Source: Viola odorata | Lineage: Eukaryota > Streptophyta > Magnoliopsida > Malpighiales > Violaceae | Reading direction: 5' to 3' | Assembly: GCA_963691705.1 (NCBI GenBank) | Contig: OY829543.1 | Location: 32,759,523 to 32,823,522 of the forward strand | DNA: 64,000 nt | Shown here: piece by piece, positions 33,899-45,336 of the stretch | Position numbering within the stretch: the stretch's first letter is position 1 | How the letters are laid out: each line of letters opens with the position of its first letter | Notes under the pieces: model-generated | The model's input: the letters and a program-made list of their open reading frames with translations, nothing else | What the model was told of the DNA's origin: nothing | Databases searched by the model: none | Made by a program: the position numbers and the translations under genes

Positions 33899-33986
33899 AA
33901 TGCGGAAATATACATATATGCTAGTATACTAAAACATTATGGAATTCGGAAATATACATATATACTAGTATACTAAAACATTATGG
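33899..33986. repeat. 44-bp tandem duplication
   Basis: Units 33899-33942 and 33943-33986 differ at about two positions. Both contain CGGAAATATACATATAT and end in CATTATGG. It lies downstream of the cyclophilin gene and looks like a simple slippage duplication. Confidence 0.85.
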
Positions 33987-34262
33987 ACTTCATTTCGTCA
34001 GGATCCGTCTCAAATAAGCATCAGATTCAATATATCAAGTTCTAAAAAAGAACAAAAGAAACATTCAATTGATTGAGACTGTAACATACATAAAATCAGA
34101 ATACGTTCATGCTGCCAAATGACACAAATTGAACCAATAGGTTTGCAACCCAGTTAATTTGTTAATGTTATTTTCGCATAGCTGAAAACACCTACTCAAG
34201 GATGCAAGCTCATCTCTATTTTCAAAATTAGCTCATCTTTCTTTCGTAGACGGTTAGAAAAC

Positions 34263-34497
34263 TTACTCTGCCAGGGTAAATTGCCCAGGAAATACTGGCC
34301 CTTTTAACTCAACATTAGTAGGGGAGACCATGAAAGTCCTATTGAATGCAGCTTCCCAGCAAACCTGAGAGAAGTAAGAGAATGAAAAGGGTTCTAACAG
34401 CACCATCCTCTGTCATGTGATCTGGTTGTTCTTAGTTTTATTAATATTATGTTAGCCGATCAAGTTCTTAGTCTGTCCAAAGAGTAGTGTTACTTAC
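34263..34497 (-). other. Possible spliced 3' UTR of the cyclophilin gene
   Basis: Downstream of the cyclophilin stop, on the same strand, a donor GGTAAGT (34499-34493, GT at 34497-34496) and an acceptor CTCTCAG preceded by a pyrimidine tract (AG at 34366-34365) delimit a 133-nt intron. Sequence before the donor and the following stretch 34364-34263 share an open frame that ends in TAA. That frame is +1 relative to the cyclophilin frame and has a TGA at its upstream end. It may be a 3' UTR intron, an alternative tail or chance; protein coding is not established. Confidence 0.35.
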
Positions 34498-34543
34498 CCG
34501 AGTCTTGACCATCTTAAAGCCAATCCCAACAGTGTTGTTCAAA

Positions 34544-37398
34544 TCATGGAAAGGCTTTCATTCTCTGCAAAATGGTATAGAATAATGACTTATCAACATA
34601 CATATCACCCGTCAACTTCTACTCTAGGTAAAACTAACAATTACCTGTCTTTCAATTTCAACAGAAGAAGCAGCAAGCTTCCGTTTCAAGACTGAACTCT
34701 CCTCCTTGCACCTCTCCATCTCACTGTCTGATTTTCACAACAAGCACCAAAGAATCACATGAGGAGAATAACTTTTTTCCAGTCTCGACAAAGTGGCTTC
34801 ATTCAACTGATCATGATAATATACAATTATTTTAAGGACTGCCTACCAGACCATTCTGGGAAACCTAGAAATGATGTTTGAGCAACTGTATGGATGCCTA
34901 AGCATTACTCAAGCGCATGAGGCCGTTTGAAGACATTTAACAAGGATCGTATGATCTCATGTCTCGTCAAAGGAAAAGGAAAAGAAAAAGATGATCATGT
35001 GGCTGGGCGGAAGGTATTGGGTTTCAGTAATGGGTTAAAGTAACTAGTAAACGAGTAGTAAATTGTGCGAGGAAATCCTTGTAACACGAAACAGAAATGT
35101 AGGTGCAAATTCTCCCCATTTATGGCCCACAATACGATCTGTTATATAAATAGGTAAATGTTCTTTTCCGGTATGGATCGAAATCTTTTTTTTCAAAAAA
35201 AATTAACAAATACGCCTGGTAATAACCATTTGAGCCGATGAGATTAGTAAAATCTTTAAGTTGCACAAAAGGAGTGTGGTGCTTGCACTAAGGGTAATGT
35301 TTTTTATCCCATTCCATGTTATTGCAACTTAAAGTACGTCATTGCCAAAACAAAAAGGCCACAAGAAGAGTTATAATATTAGCTGGAAAATGCTTACCAT
35401 AATAGTATGACGACAAAATGGTGATGCGTTCGGTTGGCTAGATAACAAAAAGGGACATAAAAACAGCAATTAGCTCAAGGCAGCAAAAACAGTAAAAAGA
35501 GAGATCCTAAGCAGGTAAAATCCACACAGGTTGACACAAACAGGCATATTAGTTGGGTAATACACATGGTAGATGCAAATTACAAGTTTCTTTTCCAGGG
35601 AATTCACATGCTAGGATGAAGCTGTCCTCCTTTCATCTCTCCCTATCAATGCATTATGACAAGCATAAGAAAAGTGTGATGGATGGTTCAGATCAATTGA
35701 TCAAACACATGTTATAAAAATCCAAAATCAGGAGCCTTCTAATTGGGAGAAACCAATAAATGCCAGTTTCCAAATTTAAAACAGTCACACATCTGAGGTT
35801 GGAATGCATGATAAAACTACAGAGTTCTATGCCTTAGTTTGCAAGGCAGCAAGAATGACCCAAATGTCCCATTTCCAAGTTGTATATTGAGAATAGCAAA
35901 GTCTATTGGAAGCATACCATTACAAAAATCCCCTCCTTGCGTGTAGGGAGTTCCTCAAGCTTTCTCAATGTTTCATCCCCTTTGGTAAGTTTACCAAATA
36001 TAGCATACTGAATAGATTTGAGTCATCAATTTTGAATCAGATTAACATTCTTAAAAAACATCTGGAACAAAACTTTTGCAACTTAAGCCAGTATACCTGG
36101 CGATCAAGATGAGGGGCATCTCCAAGTAGTATGGAAAATGAGGATGAAGCACTGTTTGGATCGGAATATCTGTACAGAAATCAAACACAGATTATTTTAA
36201 CACAGAAAACTTAGATTCTTCCAGTAGAAAGAGAAAAAAAGTGTTGCTAAAAATCTAGTCAAGAATAACAATAGCTAAAATCTTAAACCTCAGAATATAA
36301 ACAGTAAGTATTGAATGGTCAAAATTGTAACGGAGTGAAAACTCCAACAATAAAGATTTTAATAATAGTAGAAATTGCTAAAATGGGAATCTTGTTATAT
36401 ATTGCCATTTTCCTAATGAAATCCATCACCATCTATACAACACCAGGAGAGTGTAAATCGGTGTGACAGAAAAAACAAAAAGTACTCCGGGGAACAGTTT
36501 AACTTTAACCTACAAGAGTCACTATACACTTAATGGCTTTGTGATTTCAAATTCAGGACCTTAAAAAAAAATCTGCGATCAACTGCCCAAATAATGAATG
36601 TCAATCAACTCCTCGCACACACAAATACCGTGAGCCTTTTGAGTTAAAAATTGAATTCTAGTCCAAAGCCTCCACATCAAAGCTGGACAAACCATATATG
36701 GGCATCACTTTGAACACCACAGAACACTACTGGTTCAAAACTGAACTTCTCAACCACACCAAACATTGAACACATTTTACAAATGAAACACAGAAGAGAT
36801 CTACCAAAAACAAAACTTCTGGCGACATTTACCTTCCCATAGAAAGAGAACCTCTCACATGTTTGACATCACTAAATTCTCCAACAACAGTCTTCCCTGC
36901 CTCCTTCCTTTGCTCTTCATTCATGGGAGCGGACCGCCCTCCCGACACATCCGCCACTTGGGCAACAAAGCCCTTCTCAACCTAACATAACATGATAATT
37001 CCTCCCAAATTTAGCACACGCAAACACAGAGACACACTCTCATACAAGCTACGCATGTATAATTTAATTTTAAACCATACAGCGCATTATAATACCCGGA
37101 AAAAGTGGTTGGTGTTATAGCAACCAAGGCGTACAAGCTTGAAAATGTGGTCCACGGTTTGCGGCGCCACGGAAGGGAAGAATCCAAACTCAACGTCTCC
37201 ATAATTCGTCTGTAATCGATTCCAAAAACTATCACAGTCATCATTATTGATGGTAAAAAACGAAAGAAGAATCCAGTTGGAGGCAAGATCAAAATCACCG
37301 ACCTGAAAAACGACGCGCGCCGAGCTGAGTTCGGGTTCCTGCGACGAAGCGCCTACAACGGCGTAAAGGAGAGCGCAGAGCGAAGCGGCGATCAACAT
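34544..37398 (-). CDS. CYP23: Peptidyl-prolyl cis-trans isomerase, CYP23-like cyclophilin
   Basis: Eight minus-strand exons give 221 residues: 37398-37303, 37209-37096, 36981-36833, 36169-36097, 36007-35918, 35437-35398, 34727-34645 and 34564-34544. All introns are GT-AG and the phases agree. The start, ATG 37398, opens a hydrophobic signal peptide ([20 protein letters not shown]), so the product should enter the secretory pathway. The cyclophilin domain spans about residues 28-165: [39 protein letters not shown] (catalytic Arg, Phe and Gln kept), VRGSLSMGR and PHLDRQYAIFG. In the last block the Trp and His of classical cyclophilins are replaced, so catalysis or cyclosporin binding may be weak. 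The tail [20 protein letters not shown] is a short coiled-coil-like helix ending RMKAFP. The first intron is 93 nt and reads through in frame. This is the only intact-looking cellular gene in the window. Confidence 0.92.
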
Positions 37399-39511
37399 TG
37401 GTGGATGCTAAATTTTGGCGCCTGATCTAAAATGGAAGAAGTGAAACTGGTGAAGTCAAAGTGTTGTCACCGTTGCGATGTCAACTGTCAAGAGGATTTC
37501 TTTTTCTTTAATTATCTAGGATGATGAACCAGGCCAGAATTGGGCCGAATTATTATCTGGACCGGATCCAAAGGAATAACGAATATTTGATAAAGCCCTA
37601 ACTGTAGTAGGCCCAGACTCGATAAAATAAATGGAGAGAGGATTGACTGAGCTTTATTTATTTTCTATTATTATTGAGATGTATAAATAAAGCCCAATAC
37701 AGCCCAGTTCTTGAGGTGTGGGAGTCGTTTTTTTGAATATTTACAATTAAAATAATAATAATTAATGAAAAAGAATAAATGAAACTAGAAGGATTTCCAA
37801 ACAATAAAAAATATTAGTTTTATAAATTATTTGTGTTTATAAATGACATTTCCAGTGATAATCATATTCTACAAAACTAATTTTTAAATTGACAGGAATA
37901 GATAAATAATTAAGATTTATTTACTTTGGATTTTATGAAACCGGTATCTTAGGTACATCAGGAGGTACGTATGACATGTCAATTAATTGGGATTTATCCT
38001 ACCCTTATATTTAATTATTAAATTAAATATAATTCAATTATTGTCACGTGTCAATTTTTTGTATAGAAAAGTACCGAGTGGTGAGATACTCGTATCTAAG
38101 ATGATGGGTTGAATCATTTGATAAGAAATGTTAATCAACTACCATAACAGTCTTTTCTTTAACCATAAAAACGGAAGCGCAAGCAAGCGGTCTTTTCAAT
38201 TTACGTGTCTTAGTTTTTTTAAATTAGTGTACACCTTGTGTCATCAAAATCATCGATTTGTTGAGAGAGAAAAAAAAAGTAGTATTTGTGATCAAAATTT
38301 TGGGCAGCAATGAGAGAGGAACTTATTTCAATATGCATAAAGGAATTATATTAGTTCCACAACTATTGTCCAATGTCTATCAAAATCAAAATCAAAATCA
38401 AGCATTTGCATCTCCTCATTGGTTGTTTTTCTTTTCTAATCTAATAATCTGATCCCATCCCATCCCACCCAACAAAGCTTGCTTCAAACAGGATAATGAT
38501 GTGAAAATTATTGGGTCCATTTTACACGATATGGATTATGGAGTTCAAGATTCCCAAGCAACGGTATTAACTCATTCCAATAAATAGTGTGAAGTGAACT
38601 GTAGTGGCTTGATTTTTCTGACATTGCTTCAAGTTGTTAGACAATCATCTAAAGTCAATTTGGTACTGCTATTTCCAGTCAAATCACTCCTTATGTAGGA
38701 TGAATACTAGCCTACTATCGTCCGGACAAAGACAGGTAGAGTTAGCTCTTGGGTTACCAACACTTTTTTTTAACACGACTCTCTCTACATTTACACTATC
38801 ATAAAGATGTGGATCCACTCAAAAAAAACTTAGGTGTGGATGAATCAATCCACTGGCACCTTCCTTCCCGGGAGCTCTCGCGATCACCAGGCCAAAGCCC
38901 TTTGCAACAAGAAGAGGAGAGCACCTAATGGATTTGGTTAGGCCCGCGACCAACCTAGCTAATCTTTTCATAAGATACCAAGAAAGAAACTATTGGATCA
39001 AATCTCATGAAGCAGGGCCCACCATGCCAACGTAGCCCAACCAATCAGCCATCTCTTAAAAAGTCTCCACGTGTCAACAAAACTTTAATAAAACCAACTG
39101 AATTTTGTTGACAAAATGAATCCATGAACGTGCATTATTCTCTGCCAAACAGGCAAACGAATAACTAATCATACATTTTAAATCTTCGTCCAAAGTGTAA
39201 TTCCAGCTAATTATACAAATTGACATATGCGATGTTAGGAATACTGTTAGTGTTGTACAACTAAAAAAATATTGACGATTCTACACTTACATCATGTACC
39301 TCAAAGTGCCATAATTATTACCCAAAAATAATATTAATAACAACAACCAAAAACAAGATACCATAATTAATTGAGAAACAAATTTCCATATATATAATAC
39401 TTATCATTTATTATTAATTTATTCTTTAAATTCGACTCACATTTTTAAATATTAGTTTTTTTCAATAGATGAAGGTGAGACTCAAACACAAATAACGTTT
39501 TGAAAATATTA
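37399..39511. other. Intergenic DNA upstream of the cyclophilin gene
   Basis: The cyclophilin promoter must lie at the left edge (after 37399), but I could not pin down a TATA box with confidence. The rest is AT-rich, with (ATCAAA)-type short repeats at about 38380-38400 and no supported gene. Confidence 0.4.
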
Positions 39512-39673
39512 CTCCTTCGGTGCAAAATAAACGACGTTTACTATTTGGGCACGCATCTCAAAGAGGCCGAATGACTCACTATTTGGTACGGAATTTTTTG
39601 GGGTCAAATAGTGAGTCATCCGACTTATTTGAGATGTGCACCCAAATAATAAACGTTGTTTATTTTGTACGAG
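39512..39673. mobile_element. Stowaway-like foldback MITE
   Basis: 162 bp between TA dinucleotides (39510-39511 and 39674-39675). Ends are CTCCTTCGGTGCAAAATAAA and the inverted counterpart CTCGTACAAAATAAAC. The arms pair over nearly their full length (about 74 nt each, with scattered mismatches) around a spacer of roughly 15-20 bp, so a transcript would fold into one long hairpin. Confidence 0.85.
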
Positions 39674-42600
39674 TAGTTTTTTTTGGATAGACGATGGTTA
39701 AATTTAAACACAAATCATTACTCTTATTTTACCACAAGTAGACAAGTTCAAAATCACGTGCTCAATCGACCAATAGATTGAGACCTGTTAAAGGGTTAGT
39801 TATGTGTACTTTTCTTACATGTGTGTAAAGTGGTAATAATTTATAAGTTTAATTTATTTGAGAGATTGAAACAACAATCGAGTTTATAAATAAATGAAAA
39901 ACTGTATAATAAGTCAAACAATAAGCTTGAAAATTGAAATCCCTCCCTTTTCATTGTTTTTGTTCTATTTTTTTTCCTTCTCCTCTGGTTTTGATATTTG
40001 TTTTTATTAGGTCTTCTGGTGCAAAACTTGATGAGTCAAAGCAAAATTATTAGAACCGAACCAAATAGCGAACCGTTTAACTCATGATTTATTGATTTTT
40101 TGGTTCAATCGAATTTAACTAGATTGAACCAAATCGTATTTTAGAATCGTTCATGTATCGAACCATTCAGTTCATTAGTCACTGATTTATTGGTTCAACC
40201 AGATTAAATCGAGTTGAATCATTTGGTTTATCAAAAATATAATATAAATACAACTTGTACATATTTTAAATTAAAATAAACATAACAACTTACTATTAAA
40301 ACAAATTAGATATATAATAATTTATAAGTAGTGTCATAATTAACTTCATGATTTGATTTTGTAGGTCATGAACTCAACCACGAAGTCAAGGTAACTCAAA
40401 TAATTTGAAATATAACCCAAAAAAATGTCAAATCAGCGAACACGAAAATGAGTTTGTGAGTTTGAATCAGCGGCGGGATGAGTGGCGGTGATGGCAAATT
40501 GCTTCAAGATTTTGTTTAGCCATTTAGGCTCGCCCTAAAAAATATTGAAATGTCAAGAGGAGCAGATATGTTCTGTTTTGTGTTATTTATTTTTGAAAAA
40601 AAATAATACACACTAAAATGATACCGTCATTTTTCTAAAAAAATTGAAAAAAAATTTGAATGAATCAGGCGCGGTTTGATACAAATCGCCCAATTTATTC
40701 AATTCACATGAAAACTGACCGGTTGAATTTGTTGAATCATATTTTATATATTTTCGATCCATTAGGTAAAATGGACCTCGTTTTTCGGATGTACCGTAGT
40801 TTTTAAAACTGAGTCAAAGTCTTAAAAGTCATCCAATTAATAGCAAGAAAAGCATATATATGACTTCTGCTTTTTCCTAAGAAGTATCCATATGAGAAGA
40901 CCAGAGGCGGCGTCAATTAAATTATAAGTTCAAATTTCAGTTTCTTTGTTCGGTCACGTAGGTAAATTTTTTTATTTATTATGAACATTCAGTCATTCTT
41001 GTTCGATCATTATTTAGTCTTAAATAATTAGCGACTCTTCCAAACATAATATAATTTACTCCATTTACTAAACTTGAATTCGAGGATCCTTTAATGCTCC
41101 ATTGTCAAATCGATTTCAATTTTGTTAGGCGAAATTCACGGATTCTCTGCTCCTTTCATTATTACTATGTGAAGAAGACATAAAGTTTACACTATGGTCT
41201 CGTTCCACAGGTTGCAGAGAAATGGTAGTGTACAAAACCCAAAACATTTGTTAAGCGAAAGAGATTTGAAGGTGACGTTTGCCTAACAATGTTTTGCGAC
41301 AGAGTTATTGTGATTTAATTTTTTTTAGGTGGAGGAAAGGCTCAACTTAAATATTGATATTTACTATCAACAGACAATCGTTTATTTGAACTATATATTT
41401 GATAACAATAAATTTGAATTTAACAAGGAAAATTAATTGAATGGATTTTTTAATAATCAAATTGCTGCGTTTAACAACGATTTAGAACCAACACAAAAAA
41501 CATAAATAACAAGCATGACGTATACAGTACTGTATGTTGATTGTGAAATTGAGAATTAATCTTGCTATATATGGCCAGCTAAATATACCTATATAGTTTA
41601 GGAATAGTATATGATTATATATTTTGGTGTCAATGGGATATCCACTTCTATGATGTTGGAATGGGCCCTTGCTAGATAAAACCCAAACTGTAACATGCGA
41701 TCCATGTCATGTAAACCACCATCCATCCCACATGGGTAGCCCCCGCAAAACACACACTTTCACTTCTCTTACACTCCAAAACAAGAAGCAATACCACATT
41801 GCCATCAAAGCATGCACAATAAGCAAATTAAAACCCTACTTTGAAAAGAAACTAAAAAAGACAAAAAAGAAGAAGAAGGTATCCTTAGTTAGATGGGAAA
41901 AATACCACATTTTTAAAACCCTCGTCTCTTAAATAAATAAATAAAATCGTTTAATTTTTATCCCATATAGAATGCGTGTTATTACACCTGTAAAAACAAT
42001 AAAACTTATCACCCGACCCACGCGATTACGCATATCTTCTTTATATCACTAGTATTTACGAGGTAATTATATAATTAATAATAACATCTAACCCTATTCA
42101 AATAAATTGTGAGAATCAGTACTAAAATCCGATAAAAATCTTTTATGTATGAACTTTACTAATAATGAATTACATTGCTTATATAAGTATAATGTAAGGT
42201 GTGAAGCGACAAATTAAGTAAAATATACTAACCCGTGCTCCTTAATGTTTTATTGAATTTCTTCAAAATGGTTCCTTGAGATTTCACATCGTCACCCACC
42301 CTAAAAAAAATTAAATTTATCATATTTGGTTTATTAAAAAAATTACTATCATATTTAGCCGTTTTAAAAGAATTATGTTTACCTTCCCTACTAGTCCTAG
42401 CTAGTTGTGTACTTTCCTACCTAATATATGGACAGCTTGTATTTTATTTTTCTCTCTCTTTGGCTCCGAGTAATTGGCTCAAATTGTTGCCTATCCTCTC
42501 GATGCCTTGACGAATGCATGCAATTTATGATAGATTACTCAATTTTGTGACAAGTCCCTATTAAAAGATAACTTTTTTTTCTACATCTTATCTTCTTTTT

Positions 42601-42718
42601 TCCATTTGAGATGCATAAATTACCGTCACCATTTTCTGGTTCTTACTAGATTGCGTGATAACTAGAGCCATGGTTCTTTCAATCTTAAACTTAATCTTAA
42701 TCTTAATCTTAATATATA
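39674..42718. other. AT-rich intergenic DNA
   Basis: No gene could be supported. Repeats rich in GGTTCAA/TTGAACC at 40040-40240 and 40670-40800 suggest decayed DNA transposons without definable ends. A short (TTAATC)n repeat lies at about 42691-42712. Confidence 0.4.
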
Positions 42719-43325
42719 CTTCCTCCGTCCACAAACAACTGTCACTTTCCTACAATTTCTTTAGACATTATTAATTATCATTTTACATTTTTCAACAGTG
42801 GTTTTAATGCAACATGACTAAAAGATCCTCTTCAAAATCCAAAATCCTTTCTCTCAGGACCTCACTCTCCTCACTTTTTTCTTTTCTTTCTTTCCTTCCT
42901 TTCCTCTCCTCTCACAGCAGCATCACCCTCAGTGTGTTGATTTGGTGGTTGTTGGTGTTGGCCAGGGCTGGTGATTGAGGGAGGCAGTTGTCGGCAGTGA
43001 TGATTAATGGTGGTTGCTGGTTTCTTGGGTTTGGTTGCAGATCAGGTGACTTGAGATGGATTGAATTTGTTTGGCAAAAATGGATCTAATTAATTTGGTA
43101 GAGATGGCTTGGGATTTAATTGGATCAGTGCTGATTTGGTGACTTCAACCGTCGCGGTCGGGGTTGGGGTTTGGAGGAGAAGGGGAGGAGAAGCAGATGT
43201 AGGATTGTTAATTGTTTCAAAACTAGGGGTATTTTCGAAATAGAAAATATTAAAATAAAATAAAAAATTCTGCCCTCTCACCTGGACACTGTGCCAGAAC
43301 GACACTTATAAGTGTCTAGAGGGAG
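42719..43325. mobile_element. Stowaway/mariner-like non-autonomous element
   Basis: 607 bp between TA dinucleotides, with inverted ends CTTCCTCCGTCCACAAACAA and CTCCCTCTAGACACTTATAA (right end reverse-complemented), which pair over about 30 nt through TGTC. The interior is G/T-rich with no transposase motif. A minus frame at 43305-43090 is not supported as a gene. Confidence 0.75.
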
Positions 43326-43369
43326 TATAAAGCAAAAGCATTGGAGTAACAGTGATTGCCAATATTTCT

Positions 43370-43700
43370 ATATTAATTTAGTCCCTAAGTTTGTAAAAAA
43401 ATTATTATCAAATCTCTATATGATTAATTTAGTTGTCGTATTCGTAAAAAATTATTAGCACGGTCCCTTTGGTTTCTGTTTTTTTAAACAATATTTGTTT
43501 GTTAATTTAGTCACTTAGTTCGTAAAAGATTTCTTATCAAAACCCCTATATAATTAATTTAGTCTCCATATTCGTAAAAGAATTTCAATTACACCCTTTA
43601 ATGATTAATTTAATCACATGTTTGTGAAAGATAAAATCAAACCCATAAATAATTAATTTAGTCTTCGTATTCGTATTTTTTCCCAATTAAACTCTTAATA
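43370..43700. repeat. Degenerate tandem repeat, roughly 60-bp unit
   Basis: The phrase ATTAATTTAGT followed by CGTATTCGTAAAA-like sequence recurs about five times with many changes. It has no coding content and is a decayed minisatellite. Confidence 0.6.
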
Positions 43701-43864
43701 ATTAATAGTCCCCCATAGTCTTATGCCCAAAAAATAAACCAATTGGATCAAAAGAATATATAGTAATTATTTAAGGAGTTAAATATATACTAGATGCGAT
43801 TTTATTGAGATATTATTTAATAATATCTAATATATACTATATAGGATTTTTAGGTTATATAATA

Positions 43865-44121
43865 CTCCCTCTGGACTCCAATGATTGACTTTCTGAAATA
43901 GTAAAAATTCGTAGGACAATGATCTTTGATCTTATTTTATTCCACATTGTTTCATTTTTACTCCTAATTTCCACTCAAATTACCACACCATCATCAAATT
44001 GGGTTGTTGCATTTTTTTTTGTCATTTGCACAAAATATATATTTCGGAATGCATAAAATGACAAGTATTATGAATAGTAAAAATTCATAGGAAAGTGACA
44101 ATTATTGGAGTCCAGAGGAAG
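43865..44121. mobile_element. Stowaway-like MITE
   Basis: 257 bp between TA dinucleotides (43863-43864 and 44122-44123). The ends CTCCCTCTGGACTCCAATGA and, from the other side, CTTCCTCTGGACTCCAATAA are inverted repeats; similarity continues into AGTAAAAATTC. The interior is AT-rich and non-coding. Confidence 0.88.
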
Positions 44122-44174
44122 TATATATTAAGATATATATTTAAATAACTAATTACAAGTGAAATATATATATA

Positions 44175-44176
<2 letters not shown>

Positions 44177-44250
<74 letters not shown>
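44177..44250. repeat. (TG)37 microsatellite
   Basis: Seventy-four bases of uninterrupted TG, next to a short (TA)n run. The poly-His/Thr frame across it on the minus strand is an artefact. Confidence 0.98.
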
Positions 44251-44251
<1 letters not shown>

Positions 44252-44254
<3 letters not shown>

Positions 44255-45126
44255 ATGATATAACATTAAAAACGTACAAAATAGAGAAAAGCGAAAGAGT
44301 TACACATGTTATCTTTTCTCTTGGTGCTAGCACACTATAATTTGCTAGATTTCGGCTCATCGGTGTGGATGCCAATAGAGGGTGTTCGTCTCAGCAAGTT
44401 ACTATGAGGCCGAAACAATGATCATTAAATGGTTTAATGTATTCGATTTGATGATTCAATTTGATGAATAACCGAACAAGGTGGTGATACTTAACGGTCG
44501 AGATGAGCTTATTTTGGCAATATGATTGCTGAAACACTTCGATTTTAGGGCAGAATAGCTCTTAATAGAGTATGGAAAATAAAAAATTTAGCGGGATCAT
44601 CGTACCACCTAATCCTAACGCCTTACAATAACTTTATGATTATCACTCATTTTCAAATCATAAGTTTTATGTCATCCATGTTTGAACACTTGTCAAAACT
44701 TTGATCACCGAAGTATGGGTTATCAAAATAGTTTTGGCCCCAATATGCATTAGGTTATCTCAATTTGGCAAGATGGAAATGGTGCTTCCATAAGTTTAAC
44801 CATGGTCATACTTATTTAGGCTATCAAAATAGTTTTGGGCCTAAGACATGAGATGAGATTAAACATGTATGGGTATATGATATACTAGATCTCATAATAT
44901 TTCTAAAAGTTAGATGTAATGTAATTGGTAAATGAGTTACCTACCTAAATAACTTGATTTTAAGTGTCATGCTAAAGCTAAGTTTATAATTAAGTGAAAT
45001 ATAAATTTTAGCCAACTTTCTAAATGCAATAATTATGATTGCTATAATTAATCTTAAGAGTGATTAATTGAGTGGGAGCTTTATTAATTGTAACTAAATG
45101 TTCTTTGCATAATTTGTTGTAGATCA
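44252..45126 (+). other. Probable 5' leader of the Copia element
   Basis: AT-rich sequence before the Copia gag ATG, ending in TTGTTGTAG directly upstream of ATCAATGG, which looks like a splice acceptor. No LTR pair or PBS could be defined, so the left limit of the element is unknown. Confidence 0.35.
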
Positions 45127-45336
45127 ATGGCTGCTAATAACAATTCCACACTATCTCTGCGATTTGTCCTTGAGAGGGAAAGTTGACCAGTCCTAATTTC
45201 CTTTACTTGTTCAGGACCTTAAAAATTGTTCTTAGGCAAGAAAAATAAATTGTATGTCCTTGAGGAACCTTTTCCTGAGGAGACACATGTTATAAGATAG
45301 CCACATGGAGAAATCCATTTCTGAGTTGCATGGGAT
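45127..45336 (+). pseudogene. Copia gag, 5' fragment interrupted by the composite
   Basis: ATG 45127 opens MAANNNSTLSLRFVLERE, the N-terminus typical of a plant Copia gag. A stop and frameshifts follow (TGA at 45184), but YVLEEPFPEETH and, in another frame, SISELHG are recognisable. The middle of gag appears deleted. The fragment ends at GGGAT (45332-45336), the target site of the LTR composite. The gag resumes at 62486 in matching frame. The element is a non-functional relic that served as an insertion target. Confidence 0.75.
45332..45336 (+). repeat. Target site duplication GGGAT, left copy
   Basis: GGGAT precedes TGATGTGTGC. The right copy is 62486-62490, after GCTATCA. It shows that 45337-62485 lies between one pair of target duplications. 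Confidence 0.92.

Noticed and set aside
37087..37398. Single-exon 103-residue cyclophilin-like protein
   Set aside because: It reads through the first intron; GT-AG splicing at 37302/37210 restores the conserved VVFQ-TNYGD junction.
40040..40800. Decayed DNA transposon rich in GGTTCAA repeats
   Set aside because: No definable terminal inverted repeats or target duplication.
44085..44375. Poly-Thr/His protein
   Set aside because: Produced by the (TG)37 microsatellite read on the minus strand.
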